Positions 1-8,831 are shown, numbered from the stretch's first letter. The stretch: 64,000 nucleotides of DNA from Flavobacterium sp. TAB 87 (GCF_001529295.1 NZ_LLWK01000037.1:558001-622000), one strand, 5' to 3'. Notes: a model not told the origin generated them from the sequence alone. Numbers and translations are program-made.

Positions 1-383
1 AATAACGTTTTTTGACGTTGGTACATTTTTTCTTGATTATCCAATTCAATTTTAGTCGTTTGAACTTGATTTTGAGTATTACTCAAGCTAGAAACATTAG
101 CCACCACCTTGATTTTTGCAATCATATCGCCCGCTTTGATGTGCTCTCCTGCTTTAATGTAAACCGCTTCGATAATTCCTGAAATGTTGGGTTTAATTAA
201 TACTTCTTCATCCGGAACAATGTTTCCTGTGGCGATAGTGTTTTTTACAATGGTTTTGTTTTCTACCTTGTCTGTCTTAAAAACCACTGGTGATTCTTGA
301 TTTTTAGCATACAAATAATAGAGTGCTCCAAAAAAAACAATAGCAATTAAAATTAAAATAGTTATGGTAACTCCTCTTTTCAT
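1..383 (-). CDS. Periplasmic adaptor of ABC efflux pump, MacA/HlyD-like (partial)
   Basis: N-terminal 127 residues of a membrane-fusion (HlyD/RND-type) adaptor; the C-terminus lies beyond the window edge. The start is the ATG at 381-383. Residues about 5-24 form one hydrophobic anchor followed by a periplasmic linker. A biotinyl/lipoyl-like half-motif (VLIKPNISGIIEAVYIKAG) comes next, then the beginning of a coiled-coil hairpin rich in Gln, Lys and Glu. Such proteins bridge an inner-membrane transporter to an outer-membrane TolC-like channel. It lies 46 bp downstream of two FtsX-type permeases and their ATPase on the same strand, so a MacA-like role in a MacAB-type exporter is inferred. The substrate cannot be told. 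Confidence 0.88.
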   Translation of the reverse strand, partial: MKRGVTITILILIAIVFFGALYYLYAKNQESPVVFKTDKVENKTIVKNTIATGNIVPDEEVLIKPNISGIIEAVYIKAGEHIKAGDMIAKIKVVANVSSLSNTQNQVQTTKIELDNQEKMYQRQKTL

Positions 384-429
384 TTTGTTTTTGGTTTATG
401 ATTTAATCAATTATAATTAGATAATTTAT

Positions 430-1695
430 TTATTCGGTTCTTAATGCGTCTACTGGCTTAATATTAATAGCGGTCTGCGCCGGAATAAACCCAGCTAACA
501 ATCCTGATCCTACTAGAATTACTAAGGCAAAAAACACTACCCCTAAATCGACACTTGGATTCGCAAACATGGTGTTTTCGCCAGGTGGCATTGAATCCAA
601 TACCATATTCAATAAGGCAATTATTCCCGTTGCAACTGCAATACCGAGCATTCCTGAAATGATGGTTAAAAACAAGGCTTCTAACAGGATTTGTTTTCGA
701 ATAGCACCTGGAGTCGCACCAATGGCTCTCCTAATTCCGATCTCTTTCGTTCGCTCTTTCACCACGATCAGCATGATATTTGAAATTCCAATTACTCCAG
801 ACAAAAGCACTAATGTTCCGACGAAAAAGGCAATAAATTGTAAAATGGTAAACAAACTCTGCACTTTGCTAAATTGCTCATACAAATCAAAATTACCAAT
901 TGCTCGATCGTCAGTAGGATTTATGAAATGCCTTTCTTTCATAATTTCTAAAATTTTTGGTTTTAATTGGGTGATTGAAGCTCCGTCATGTGCTGTAATT
1001 GCCATCCAACCGACTCTATCTCCATAATTAAATGCTTGCTGAAAAGAAGTAAAAGGCACAAATATATTTTTTTGCTCTTGTTCTGCATTCCCATTATTTC
1101 CTTTTGCTTTATAAGTTCCAACAACTAAAAAGTTAACACCGTTTGCCTTGAGGTACGTTCCGATCACTTCTTCGTCTTTATCGTATAACTCTTTAATAAC
1201 GCCTTCGCCAATTACAGCTACTTTCCTTTTTAAATTAATGTCTTGATAATTTATAAATCGCCCTTTTGAGATGTCCATGGGTTGTTGCTTGATCAACTCT
1301 GGATAGTCTCCGTATACATCAAAAGCAGAAGTTTTAGTACCGCGAACTACGTTATTTGCACCTCCAAATCCTCCTAATTGATTGCGCGGTGAAACGTACA
1401 AAAGATCTGGTAAACTTTGCTTTAAAGCAGCAACATCGCTATTTTTAAAGTCATATCGACGCGTTTTTGGTAAACCTTTATAAGCTTTAGATGTAGTTTG
1501 GGTCCACATGAACATGGAGTTTGTCGCCATTCCTGAAAACCCTTGCTTTACTCCATTTTCTAAACCTTTACCAGCGGCCAGTAAAATCACCAAAATAAAA
1601 ATACCCCAAAACACACCGAAAGCAGTCAATATGGTTCTAAACACATTTGCTGTTAAAGCTTCTAAAATTTCGTTTAAACTGTCTCTACTAAACAT
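430..1695 (-). CDS. ABC transporter permease, MacB/FtsX type
   Basis: A 421-residue permease with the MacB layout: one membrane helix near residues 20-42, a large periplasmic core domain, then three helices near 283-313, 339-367 and 388-408. The cytoplasmic coupling segment ERTKEIGIRRAIGATP follows the second helix, as in FtsX-family permeases that couple ATP hydrolysis to periplasmic movement (mechanotransmission) rather than conventional import. Unlike E. coli MacB it has no fused ATPase domain; that is a separate gene upstream. It starts 1 bp after the stop of the paralogous permease, so the two are co-transcribed and may form a heterodimer. Export of a peptide, lipid or drug is possible; the sequence does not decide. 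Confidence 0.9.
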   Translation of the reverse strand: MFSRDSLNEILEALTANVFRTILTAFGVFWGIFILVILLAAGKGLENGVKQGFSGMATNSMFMWTQTTSKAYKGLPKTRRYDFKNSDVAALKQSLPDLLYVSPRNQLGGFGGANNVVRGTKTSAFDVYGDYPELIKQQPMDISKGRFINYQDINLKRKVAVIGEGVIKELYDKDEEVIGTYLKANGVNFLVVGTYKAKGNNGNAEQEQKNIFVPFTSFQQAFNYGDRVGWMAITAHDGASITQLKPKILEIMKERHFINPTDDRAIGNFDLYEQFSKVQSLFTILQFIAFFVGTLVLLSGVIGISNIMLIVVKERTKEIGIRRAIGATPGAIRKQILLEALFLTIISGMLGIAVATGIIALLNMVLDSMPPGENTMFANPSVDLGVVFFALVILVGSGLLAGFIPAQTAINIKPVDALRTE

Positions 1696-1696
1696 A

Positions 1697-2941
1697 TTAT
1701 TCGTCTCTAAGTGCTACAATGGGCTTAATTTGTGCTGCGCGATAAGCAGGAAAAAAACCTGCCAATGCTCCCGCAAAGACAAGTATGCCTAACGTGCTTA
1801 ATGCTACGCCAAAGTCTACCTCTGGATTTCTAAAATAGTCACTTTGTATCATTGGTCCCACAAATTCTAATAACAACAAACTTGCTAACAAACCTACAAA
1901 TCCAGCAATCGTGGTGATAAAAATCGATTCATGTAAAATCATTCCAATAATTGATACTGGCGAAGCACCTAGTGCTTTCCTAATTCCGATTTCTTTGGTT
2001 CGTTCTTTTACAATAATCAACATAATGTTACTGACTCCAACTACACCAGCGATAATGGTACAAATTCCAACCCACCAAAAAAACAATCTGATATATAAAT
2101 TCAGATCATAAAATTGCTTCGCCCGTTCAACAGAGTTGTAAACACCCAAAGCGCTCTCATCATCTGGAGCAATGATGTTTTTACTTTTAAGCGCTGTGCT
2201 GACCTTCTCTGTAAATAGTTTAGATTGTGCTAATGCATCTATGTAATTGTCTTTTTTTTCTAATACAAAATGCAATCCATCAATTTTATCACCCGCACCA
2301 AAAGCGCGTTGGTTGGTTGTCATTGGAATATATAGACGCGATTCTTCCCGTTCTCCAGAAGGATCGGTAAACACACCTACCACTTTAAAATTTATATTAT
2401 TTATTGCAATTTGTTTTCCGATGGGATCGGCATCTTTAAACAAATCTTGTTTGACTTTCAGACCAATTGCAACCACTTTTTCATTATGAATTAAATCAGT
2501 ATTGTTGATAAATCGTCCTTGAATAATTGTTGCATTTTCAATATCCACATAGTCGGGATTCACACCTTTAAATTGATAATTTCCTGATTCTTTACCGTAG
2601 CTAATTAATCCGCGCCAAGAACTTAGTGAAGCAGATTTTTTATCGATTTCCCCACCAAATTTTTGAATTGCTAAATTATAGTCACTATTTCGGAGCTGAA
2701 TTTCACGTCCTGGATTAAGACCTTTGTATTCTTTTGTAGTGGTATTGGACCACACTTCGATGATGCCTTTTGCATCCCCTTCGAACTGTTTCTCGATACC
2801 GTTTTGAAGTCCTTTACCTGCTCCCAACAAAATCACAAGTATAAAAATACCTGACGCAACTGAAATCCCCGTTAAAAAAGTTCGGAGCTTGTTTTTGGCA
2901 ATTGCTTCAAATATTTCCTGCCATCGCTCGATATTAAACAT
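1697..2941 (-). CDS. ABC transporter permease, MacB/FtsX type
   Basis: A 414-residue paralogue of the next gene with the same architecture: helix at about 20-42, periplasmic MacB core domain, then three C-terminal helices. The coupling motif ERTKEIGIRKALGASP lies between helices 2 and 3. Its start codon lies inside the end of the ATPase gene (8 bp overlap) and its stop is 1 bp before the next permease, so translation is probably coupled. Two distinct permeases with one ATPase suggest a heterodimeric FtsX-type exporter working with the downstream HlyD-type adaptor. Confidence 0.9.
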   Translation of the reverse strand: MFNIERWQEIFEAIAKNKLRTFLTGISVASGIFILVILLGAGKGLQNGIEKQFEGDAKGIIEVWSNTTTKEYKGLNPGREIQLRNSDYNLAIQKFGGEIDKKSASLSSWRGLISYGKESGNYQFKGVNPDYVDIENATIIQGRFINNTDLIHNEKVVAIGLKVKQDLFKDADPIGKQIAINNINFKVVGVFTDPSGEREESRLYIPMTTNQRAFGAGDKIDGLHFVLEKKDNYIDALAQSKLFTEKVSTALKSKNIIAPDDESALGVYNSVERAKQFYDLNLYIRLFFWWVGICTIIAGVVGVSNIMLIIVKERTKEIGIRKALGASPVSIIGMILHESIFITTIAGFVGLLASLLLLEFVGPMIQSDYFRNPEVDFGVALSTLGILVFAGALAGFFPAYRAAQIKPIVALRDE

Positions 2942-3635
2942 ATTGCGACGCTCTTACTTGTTCGACCATTTTATCATCTATAATTAATCCATCCTTTAAC
3001 ACCACATTACGCTTGCACATTGCAGCAATATCTGGCTCATGCGTCACAATAAGAATGGTTTTACCTTCGTCATTAATGCCTTGAATTAATTCCATTACTT
3101 CATATGACGTTTTAGTGTCCAAAGCTCCTGTCGGCTCATCGGCCAATAAAACTTTTGGATTTGATGCCAAGGCACGAGCAATAGCTACCCGTTGTTTTTG
3201 ACCTCCAGAAAGTTCGTTTGGTAAATGGTGCGCATGAGTAGCTAATCCTACTTTTTCAAGATAACTCATTGCGATTTCATTGCGTTCTGCTCTTTTTATT
3301 CCTTGATAATACAACGGCATTGCAACATTATCTAATGCGTTTTTGTAATTAATTAGATTAAAAGACTGAAAAACAAAACCTAAAAACTTATTTCGGTAGC
3401 GAGAAGCAATGGTCTCGTTTAAGTTTTTGATGGGTACATTATCTAAAGTATAACTTCCCAGATCAGCTTCATCTAAAATTCCTAAAATATTCAATAATGT
3501 CGATTTTCCAGAACCTGAAGACCCCATAATAGCAACCAATTCTCCTTCTTTAATATTGAAATTAATCCCTTTCAATACGTGTAATTTAGAATTTCCCATT
3601 TTATAGGACTTATGCAAGTCTTTAATCTCAATCAT
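2934..3635 (-). CDS. ABC transporter ATP-binding protein, MacB/LolD type
   Basis: A 233-residue ATPase of the MacB/LolD/FtsE group. All motifs are intact: Walker A GSSGSGKST near residues 38-46, the Q-loop (VFQSFNL), signature LSGGQKQRVAIARAL near 141, Walker B VLLADEPTGALD near 161, and the switch His in IVTHEPD. The length is normal for a stand-alone subunit. It is the first gene of a four-gene unit (ATPase, permease, permease, adaptor) and overlaps the first permease by 8 bp. It powers the exporter from the cytoplasmic face. Confidence 0.93.
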   Translation of the reverse strand: MIEIKDLHKSYKMGNSKLHVLKGINFNIKEGELVAIMGSSGSGKSTLLNILGILDEADLGSYTLDNVPIKNLNETIASRYRNKFLGFVFQSFNLINYKNALDNVAMPLYYQGIKRAERNEIAMSYLEKVGLATHAHHLPNELSGGQKQRVAIARALASNPKVLLADEPTGALDTKTSYEVMELIQGINDEGKTILIVTHEPDIAAMCKRNVVLKDGLIIDDKMVEQVRASQYV

Positions 3636-3806
3636 AGTTGGTTATTTTTAGTAGCAATACTACTAATTTTGTTAAATAGTTTATGATAATAAAACGTTAA
3701 TAGTTTATAACTCACAATATGTAAGTAAACAAAAGTTGCAAATTGTTACACTTTTTAACAAACATATCTTTCTTTTTTTAATTTTACCATATAAAACAGA
3801 TTACCA

Positions 3807-5216
3807 ATGGCACAAAATAAAACTATTATATATTCGCTTTTCATTCTCCTTTTTATCAGCAGCTGCTCGAGCACTAACCAGTTGTCTACGTTAAAACCAG
3901 AACCCGATGACGCAACACCTTTAACTTACCAAAGCACTCCGTCATTCATTAACTTACCGATCACTGTACAAATAAAGGATATCGAAAATCAAACCAATAC
4001 CCATTTAAAAGGTTTGATCTATGAAGACAATGACATTACTGACGATGATATAGAAATGAAAGTTTGGAAAACTGCTTCAATCCAAATGCGGAATGTGTCT
4101 AAAAACTCCAATGGAAAACTAGAAACGGTCCTACCATTGAAAGCACTTATAAAATATAGAATTGGAACCGAAAGACTAGGCCTCAAGATGTATGATGTTC
4201 GAGAATTTAATTTAACTGGTACTGTGATTTTGAATAGTGATGTCGCGCTAAATAACTGGAAATTAAGGACAAAGACGGAAATAAAATCATTGGTATGGAC
4301 AGAGAGTCCAACGATGACTGTTTTTGGTAAAAACATGCCGATTACCTATCTCGCGAATCCTGCAATATCCCTATTCAAATCGGATATTACAACTAGTATT
4401 GATTCGGCCATAGAAAAAGCAATGGACTTTAAACCCAATGTACTCGCTGCATTAGAACAAATTTGCACTCCTTTTTTGATGAATGAAGATTATGAAAGTT
4501 GGTTGCGAATTGCTCCAACTGAAATTTATTCGACTGAGGCAAGTATTAAAAAAGATGCTTTTATGCTCGAAATGGGCGTAAAATGTACCATGGAAACGAT
4601 CATCGGAAAACAACCAGAATCAAAATTTAATGCCGCCAATATTGCAATCAAACCGGTTAGTAAAATTCCAAAACAAGTGAACGCAAGTATTGCTGCTATT
4701 TCGACCTATAGTGCAGCTTCGAAAATTATGAGTAAAAATTTTGTAGGTCAAGAATTTGGGTCGGGAGGTAAAAAAGTACTTGTGAAAAACGTACAACTTT
4801 GGCACAAAAACGGCAAGATGATTATTGCGCTAGACCTTTCAGGCTCGATTAATGGAGCTATTTATTTAAGTGGATTTCCACAATACAATAGCGCAACTAA
4901 AGAGCTTTATTTTGATCAGCTGGATTATGTTTTAGATACAAAGAATAAATTGACTCGCACTGCGAATTGGCTGATGCAAGGATATATTTTAAAGAAAATT
5001 CAAGAAAGTTGCCGCTATTCTATCGCTCCAAATCTTGAAGAAGGTAAACAAACCATGCTTACTTATTTAAATAACTACTCGCCAATGAAAGGTGTGTTTG
5101 TAAATGGAAAACTAAACGAAATTACATTTGATAAGTTAAAATTAACGAATCAGGCAATTATTGCTTTTTTGAAAATAAACGGAACCGTTAATATTTCGGT
5201 TGATGGGCTTGAATAA
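3807..5216 (+). CDS. DUF4403 family lipoprotein
   Basis: A 469-residue protein with a lipoprotein signal peptide: hydrophobic residues 8-18 and a lipobox ending at Cys20 (LFISSC). The mature protein matches the general look of DUF4403 proteins, which are predicted envelope proteins with repeated beta-rich modules resembling lipid-binding tubular folds; the function is unknown. It is transcribed divergently from the MacAB-like exporter and ends only 1 bp from the stop of the convergent small membrane protein, leaving no room for a terminator. A link to the exporter is possible but unproven. Confidence 0.75.
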   Translation: MAQNKTIIYSLFILLFISSCSSTNQLSTLKPEPDDATPLTYQSTPSFINLPITVQIKDIENQTNTHLKGLIYEDNDITDDDIEMKVWKTASIQMRNVSKNSNGKLETVLPLKALIKYRIGTERLGLKMYDVREFNLTGTVILNSDVALNNWKLRTKTEIKSLVWTESPTMTVFGKNMPITYLANPAISLFKSDITTSIDSAIEKAMDFKPNVLAALEQICTPFLMNEDYESWLRIAPTEIYSTEASIKKDAFMLEMGVKCTMETIIGKQPESKFNAANIAIKPVSKIPKQVNASIAAISTYSAASKIMSKNFVGQEFGSGGKKVLVKNVQLWHKNGKMIIALDLSGSINGAIYLSGFPQYNSATKELYFDQLDYVLDTKNKLTRTANWLMQGYILKKIQESCRYSIAPNLEEGKQTMLTYLNNYSPMKGVFVNGKLNEITFDKLKLTNQAIIAFLKINGTVNISVDGLE

Positions 5217-5217
5217 A

Positions 5218-5487
5218 CTATTCTGATTTACTCTTTTTTGATTGGTACATTTTGTACACAAAGTAACCAATAACTACTACCAATAAATACGGAACAAGCA
5301 TTAAATAGACAATACCATCATTTACCGCTTCTGCCTGCTTAACATTTGCATCGCCACCCAAAGCGGCACGACACATCGCACATTGAGCGTTAGCAGACAT
5401 TCCGATAAAGAAAAAACAAAGTCCCAAAAACAGCGATTGAAATCTTACATTGAAAGATTGAAATCTATTTAATTTTTTAATTGACAT
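5218..5487 (-). CDS. Small membrane protein with CxMC motif, end of oxidase assembly operon
   Basis: An 89-residue protein. Residues about 14-35 form a signal-like hydrophobic segment ending in SANA. A CAMCRAALGG motif follows near 36-45, a second membrane helix spans about 61-80, and the C-terminal tail is Lys/Ser-rich. Its start overlaps the end of the DUF420 gene by 11 bp, so it belongs to the SCO1-DUF420 unit. The two cysteines with an intervening Met would sit at the outer face of the membrane, where copper is delivered to the oxidase. A copper-handling or assembly role is my inference; I do not recognise a named family. Confidence 0.75.
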   Translation of the reverse strand: MSIKKLNRFQSFNVRFQSLFLGLCFFFIGMSANAQCAMCRAALGGDANVKQAEAVNDGIVYLMLVPYLLVVVIGYFVYKMYQSKKSKSE

Positions 5488-6019
5488 AATATGGAGAAAT
5501 CATTAAATATACTACAACACCCGTAATGGCCACATAAAGCCACAACGGAAAGGTGATTCGTGCAATTTTTCGATGCTGATCAAAACGTTGTGACAAAGCG
5601 CGAACATACGTAATTAATACTAAAGGAATTATTGCAATTGACAATAAAATATGTGAAATTAATATAATAAAATAAATCAAGCGCATGGTACCTTCTCCAC
5701 CATATTTGGTTGAATCTGCGGTCATGTGGTAGGCAACATACATCATCAAGAACAACACTGAAAATGCAATTGCCAAAGTCATCAACCGCTCATGTAACTT
5801 TCGTTTACCATTTTTAATGGCAATGACTGCCACAATCAAAACCACTGCTGTCATTGCATTAATTGAGGCATATATTGGCGGTAAAAACGAAAGCGGTTCT
5901 ACATCGTAACCAAAATCTTTTAATTTGATTCCGAATAATATTGCAACTACAACAGGAATAATTATCGAAACTGCAATAATATATTTATTGTATTTTTTTT
6001 CTAAAGAAGTGGTTTCCAT
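5477..6019 (-). CDS. DUF420 family membrane protein (oxidase assembly, CtaM-like)
   Basis: A 180-residue protein with five predicted membrane helices (about 12-30, 45-65, 80-97, 111-135 and 153-173). His residues in or near helices (YVAYHMTADS, ISHILLS) resemble DUF420 proteins. To my knowledge the Staphylococcus protein CtaM belongs to this family and is needed for a working aa3 oxidase. The gene starts 2 bp after the stop of SCO1 and overlaps the small CxMC gene, which fits a role in maturing the caa3 oxidase in the inner membrane. The family assignment is good; the exact role is inferred. Confidence 0.8.
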   Translation of the reverse strand: METTSLEKKYNKYIIAVSIIIPVVVAILFGIKLKDFGYDVEPLSFLPPIYASINAMTAVVLIVAVIAIKNGKRKLHERLMTLAIAFSVLFLMMYVAYHMTADSTKYGGEGTMRLIYFIILISHILLSIAIIPLVLITYVRALSQRFDQHRKIARITFPLWLYVAITGVVVYLMISPYYVN

Positions 6020-6021
6020 TT

Positions 6022-6708
6022 CTATTCTGCTAATAATATTGTAATGTCTTGTTGTATCTCGCGAACGCCTTTTTTATCTAAACCATCGTAATACAAAATC
6101 GGATTTCCGAAATCATCTTTACGACAACGAATATTTCCTTCTTTATCTACCAAAGCAAAAAGTCCCGAATGTTCAAAACCTCCATTTACCTTATCGTTTT
6201 CGCCTGCATATAAATTAAACCCTTTGTTTGACAGGTCAAAAATAGCTGCTTTATCGCCAGTTAAAAAATTCCAACTGGACGAGCGCACTCCTAATTCGGC
6301 TGCATGCTCTTTTAAAACTTTTGTAGTATCATGCTCTGGATCGATCGTAATCGAAATAATTCCGAAATTAGGATTTCCAAAAAACTTATTTTCTATCTCC
6401 AACATACTCACATTCATCTTAGGACAAATAGAAGGACATTTGGTGAAGAAAAATTCTAAAACATATACTTTCCCTTTGTAGGCTTCATTGGTCACTTTTT
6501 GATTGTCCTGATTGCTCAAATCAAATTTAGGAACAGGTCCGATCAGTACTAATTTATCCCCTTTTGTCTCCTCGTTACTCACATTGTCTAGTCGAGCACC
6601 TTTAACGATAGAACCATCTTGAATTCGATCAATAATTTTAGGAACGGCATAAATCCCAAAAATTAAAATAACAAACGATATACCGATATACGATTTATTT
6701 TTAAACAT
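6022..6708 (-). CDS. SCO1/SenC family copper chaperone for cytochrome oxidase
   Basis: A 228-residue membrane-anchored thioredoxin-fold protein with one helix at about 7-25. The copper-binding CxxxC is present as FTKCPSICPKMN near residues 89-100, and the third ligand His sits in GGFEHSGLFAL. SCO proteins insert copper into, or reduce, the CuA site of oxidase subunit II on the outer side of the membrane. The gene stands between a Cys-less protein and DUF420, downstream of oxidase subunits III and IV, so the target is almost certainly the caa3 oxidase whose CuA subunit is encoded at about 30 kb. Confidence 0.93.
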   Translation of the reverse strand: MFKNKSYIGISFVILIFGIYAVPKIIDRIQDGSIVKGARLDNVSNEETKGDKLVLIGPVPKFDLSNQDNQKVTNEAYKGKVYVLEFFFTKCPSICPKMNVSMLEIENKFFGNPNFGIISITIDPEHDTTKVLKEHAAELGVRSSSWNFLTGDKAAIFDLSNKGFNLYAGENDKVNGGFEHSGLFALVDKEGNIRCRKDDFGNPILYYDGLDKKGVREIQQDITILLAE

Positions 6709-6718
6709 GATAAACTAT

Positions 6719-7360
6719 TTACAATTGCTTAGTAGCATTATGATTCTTTTTTAAAGCAGCACGATATTCATACAATACAATTTTAAAATCATCTAACATC
6801 TCATTATTCAACTCAGATGGATGAAAAGTATCATATCCTTCTCTATATTCCTTTTCTTCTGTTCTACCTCTTAAATTGCGTGCTTTATCTATTATAAATA
6901 CATTTGATGTTCCGTGACCTACATCCAATTTCTCTCTTAACTTTAATTCAGCAAAATAAGCTTTAATTTCTTCTGGGTTTGCGAAAAGAAAATGCCACTG
7001 AGACACATCTGTAAAATCATCCAAAGCATCTAAAATACCAGCAACATCAGCTTCGGTTCCTTTTGGGCAAACCATTACAAACTGCAAGTCTTTAAACTCA
7101 TGGTAGCGCTGGTAAATTTTTTCATTTAAATTGAAAAGATTTCCACGGTTTTTTACAATATCAAAACCACCAAAGCCCAATATAGTGATTTTATCATTCA
7201 AGGTTACAGGCTCTCCTCTCAAAGACTCCCATTTGCCAAAATCGGGCACTTTTGCCGTAACTATAGGAAGTTTCGTAAAACTATTTACTCCCGATGCAAA
7301 GAAAAGATAAGCAACAATAGGGAGAACAAATAAAACAAAAAGAACAATGTTTTTTTTCAT
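6719..7360 (-). CDS. Membrane-anchored thioredoxin-fold-like protein without redox Cys
   Basis: A 213-residue protein with one N-terminal helix (about 4-22). The periplasmic domain reads like a degenerate SCO/AhpC-type fold: a strand TILGFGGFDI where the CxxxC loop would be expected, then FVMVCPKG, then VFIIDKARNLRGR, which resembles the late strand and His loop region of SCO proteins. No CxxC or CxxxC is present; the single Cys in FVMVCPKG is not in the active-site position. It starts 10 bp upstream of SCO1 and has its own -7 box at 7386-7393. It may pair structurally with SCO1 in oxidase assembly. No function is known to me. Confidence 0.7.
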   Translation of the reverse strand: MKKNIVLFVLFVLPIVAYLFFASGVNSFTKLPIVTAKVPDFGKWESLRGEPVTLNDKITILGFGGFDIVKNRGNLFNLNEKIYQRYHEFKDLQFVMVCPKGTEADVAGILDALDDFTDVSQWHFLFANPEEIKAYFAELKLREKLDVGHGTSNVFIIDKARNLRGRTEEKEYREGYDTFHPSELNNEMLDDFKIVLYEYRAALKKNHNATKQL

Positions 7361-7385
7361 GGAGCGTAAAAAAATAGGTTAACTG

Positions 7386-7393
7386 CAAAAATA
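7386..7393 (-). promoter_or_regulatory. -7 box of the SCO1/DUF420 unit
   Basis: TATTTTTG on the minus strand matches the Bacteroidota -7 consensus TAnnTTTG. It lies 26 bp before the start of the 213-residue protein and directly after the terminator of the subunit IV operon, so the assembly genes can be transcribed on their own. No clear -33 TTTG is seen. Confidence 0.5.
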
Positions 7394-7423
7394 AAAAAAG
7401 GTACGCAATGCGTACCCTTTTTT
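7394..7423 (-). terminator. Terminator after oxidase subunit IV
   Basis: A perfect 7-bp stem GGTACGC/GCGTACC with a 3-nt loop at 7400-7416, flanked by A-runs and T-runs. On the minus strand it ends in a T-run 15-45 bp after the subunit IV stop codon. Confidence 0.85.
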
Positions 7424-7438
7424 TGAATTAATATGATC

Positions 7439-7789
7439 TTAAAAATTCCATTTGATAGTAGAATTTTTAAAAACCTCATAAATATAATGTCCTTCTGTTA
7501 ACAGAATAAACAATAAATAAGTAATTAAAAATACCAATGGCCAAACTACTGAAGATCGTAATGAACTTTTCTCGCCTTCCATGTGCATGAAAGCCCAAAC
7601 AATATAGTATGCTTTGACAATAGTTAAGATATAAAAAATCCAGTTCAACAAGTTCAAACCAAAAAAATGATTAAACTCTAATGCACCTGGCTTAATAATT
7701 CCTAGTACAACTTCTACAGTAGTTATTACTGAAAGTAGACCAAAAACAACCCAAATTCTTTTTGTATTAGAAACATATTCGTGTGACAT
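7439..7789 (-). CDS. Cytochrome c oxidase subunit IV (caa3 type)
   Basis: A 116-residue protein with three membrane helices (about 12-31, 46-70 and 80-102). The middle helix ends in WAFMHME, the signature of the small subunit IV (CtaF/CyoD-like, COX4_pro group) of heme-copper oxidases. It stabilises the subunit I/III assembly. It follows the 326-residue subunit III by 19 bp, is the last gene of the cyoE-cox3-cox3-cox4 unit, and is followed by a strong terminator. Confidence 0.88.
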   Translation of the reverse strand: MSHEYVSNTKRIWVVFGLLSVITTVEVVLGIIKPGALEFNHFFGLNLLNWIFYILTIVKAYYIVWAFMHMEGEKSSLRSSVVWPLVFLITYLLFILLTEGHYIYEVFKNSTIKWNF

Positions 7790-7808
7790 AATGCTATAAA
7801 TCTTAAAA

Positions 7809-8789
7809 TTAAACTAAGTAGAAAACTGTAAATACAAATACCCAAACTAAATCGACAAAGTGCCAGTAAAGTCCAACTTTCTCAACCATTTCATAACTTT
7901 TTCTTTTGTCGTATGTACCTAACAATACATTAAAGAAAATGATAATATTAATTATAATACCGGTAACTACGTGAAAACCATGAAAACCTGTAATAAAGAA
8001 AAAGAAATCAGCAAATAATTTATTTCCGTATTCATTTCTTATTAAATTAGCTCCTTCAACAACATATTTGGCATCGCCTAATCTTGCTACTGACTCTTCT
8101 CTTGAAAGAATTGTCTTTTTCTTCTTATCTGTAAGTTGCTCAGTTCTGATTAATAAATCAGGATGTGCTGTAAATCCAGCTTGTACTTCAGCAACAGAAT
8201 ACGTTGGTAAAGTTTCAGCGTCGCTCATAAACCATTTGGCGTCATTTCCTCTTAAAGGAACTCTGCCGTCTTTTTGCTTTACTGCAAAATCAGCTATAGC
8301 AATTTGCTTTCCTTCTTTATTCACAAATTGAAGAATACTGCCTCCTTTAGTTTCAATAGCTCCAAATTCACCATTTATAAAGTTTTTCCATTCCCAAGCT
8401 TGTGAGCCTACGAATATCAAACCACCAATAATGGTCAATAACATATAAATAGCAACTTTTGTTTTTTTCATTTGATGTCCTGCATCAACAGCCAAAACCA
8501 TTGTTACAGAAGAGAAAATTAAAATAAAAGTCATTAAAGCAACATACAACATTGGTTGTGGATTGCCGTGCATAAAAGGAAAGTGAGTAAAAACTTCATC
8601 GGCTATAGGCCAAGTTTCAATAAATTTAAATCTTGAAAAACCGTAAGCTCCTAAAAATCCAGAAAATGTTAAAGCATCTGATACGATAAAAAACCACATC
8701 ATCATTTTACCATAACCCGCTCCTAAAGGTTCATTTCCACCTCCCCAGGTCTTCTCTTCGTTGTTTGCAGTAGTAACTGTCGTGTCCAT
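7809..8789 (-). CDS. Cytochrome c oxidase subunit III with large hydrophilic insertion
   Basis: A 326-residue heme-copper oxidase subunit III. The N-terminal helices (WFFIVSDALTFSGFLGAYG) and C-terminal segment (FFITGFHGFHVVTG ... YWHFVDLVWVFVF) carry the family hallmarks. Between helices, roughly residues 141-253, there is a hydrophilic stretch of about 110 residues that ordinary subunit III proteins (about 190-260 residues) lack; it contains a DKKKK run and charged segments. Subunit III guards the proton uptake path and stability of subunit I. A second, standard-length subunit III paralogue lies just upstream. Confidence 0.92.
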   Translation of the reverse strand: MDTTVTTANNEEKTWGGGNEPLGAGYGKMMMWFFIVSDALTFSGFLGAYGFSRFKFIETWPIADEVFTHFPFMHGNPQPMLYVALMTFILIFSSVTMVLAVDAGHQMKKTKVAIYMLLTIIGGLIFVGSQAWEWKNFINGEFGAIETKGGSILQFVNKEGKQIAIADFAVKQKDGRVPLRGNDAKWFMSDAETLPTYSVAEVQAGFTAHPDLLIRTEQLTDKKKKTILSREESVARLGDAKYVVEGANLIRNEYGNKLFADFFFFITGFHGFHVVTGIIINIIIFFNVLLGTYDKRKSYEMVEKVGLYWHFVDLVWVFVFTVFYLV

Positions 8790-8813
8790 AAAAGTTATTC
8801 GTTAAAAAGTTCC

Positions 8814-8821
8814 CAAATTTA
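8814..8821 (-). promoter_or_regulatory. Internal -7 box before long subunit III
   Basis: TAAATTTG on the minus strand fits TAnnTTTG and sits 25 bp before the start codon, in the 42-bp gap between the two subunit III genes. The -33 position reads TTTC, close to TTTG. It may allow separate transcription of the long subunit III and subunit IV. Confidence 0.4.
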
Positions 8822-8831
8822 CGTTTTTTTC

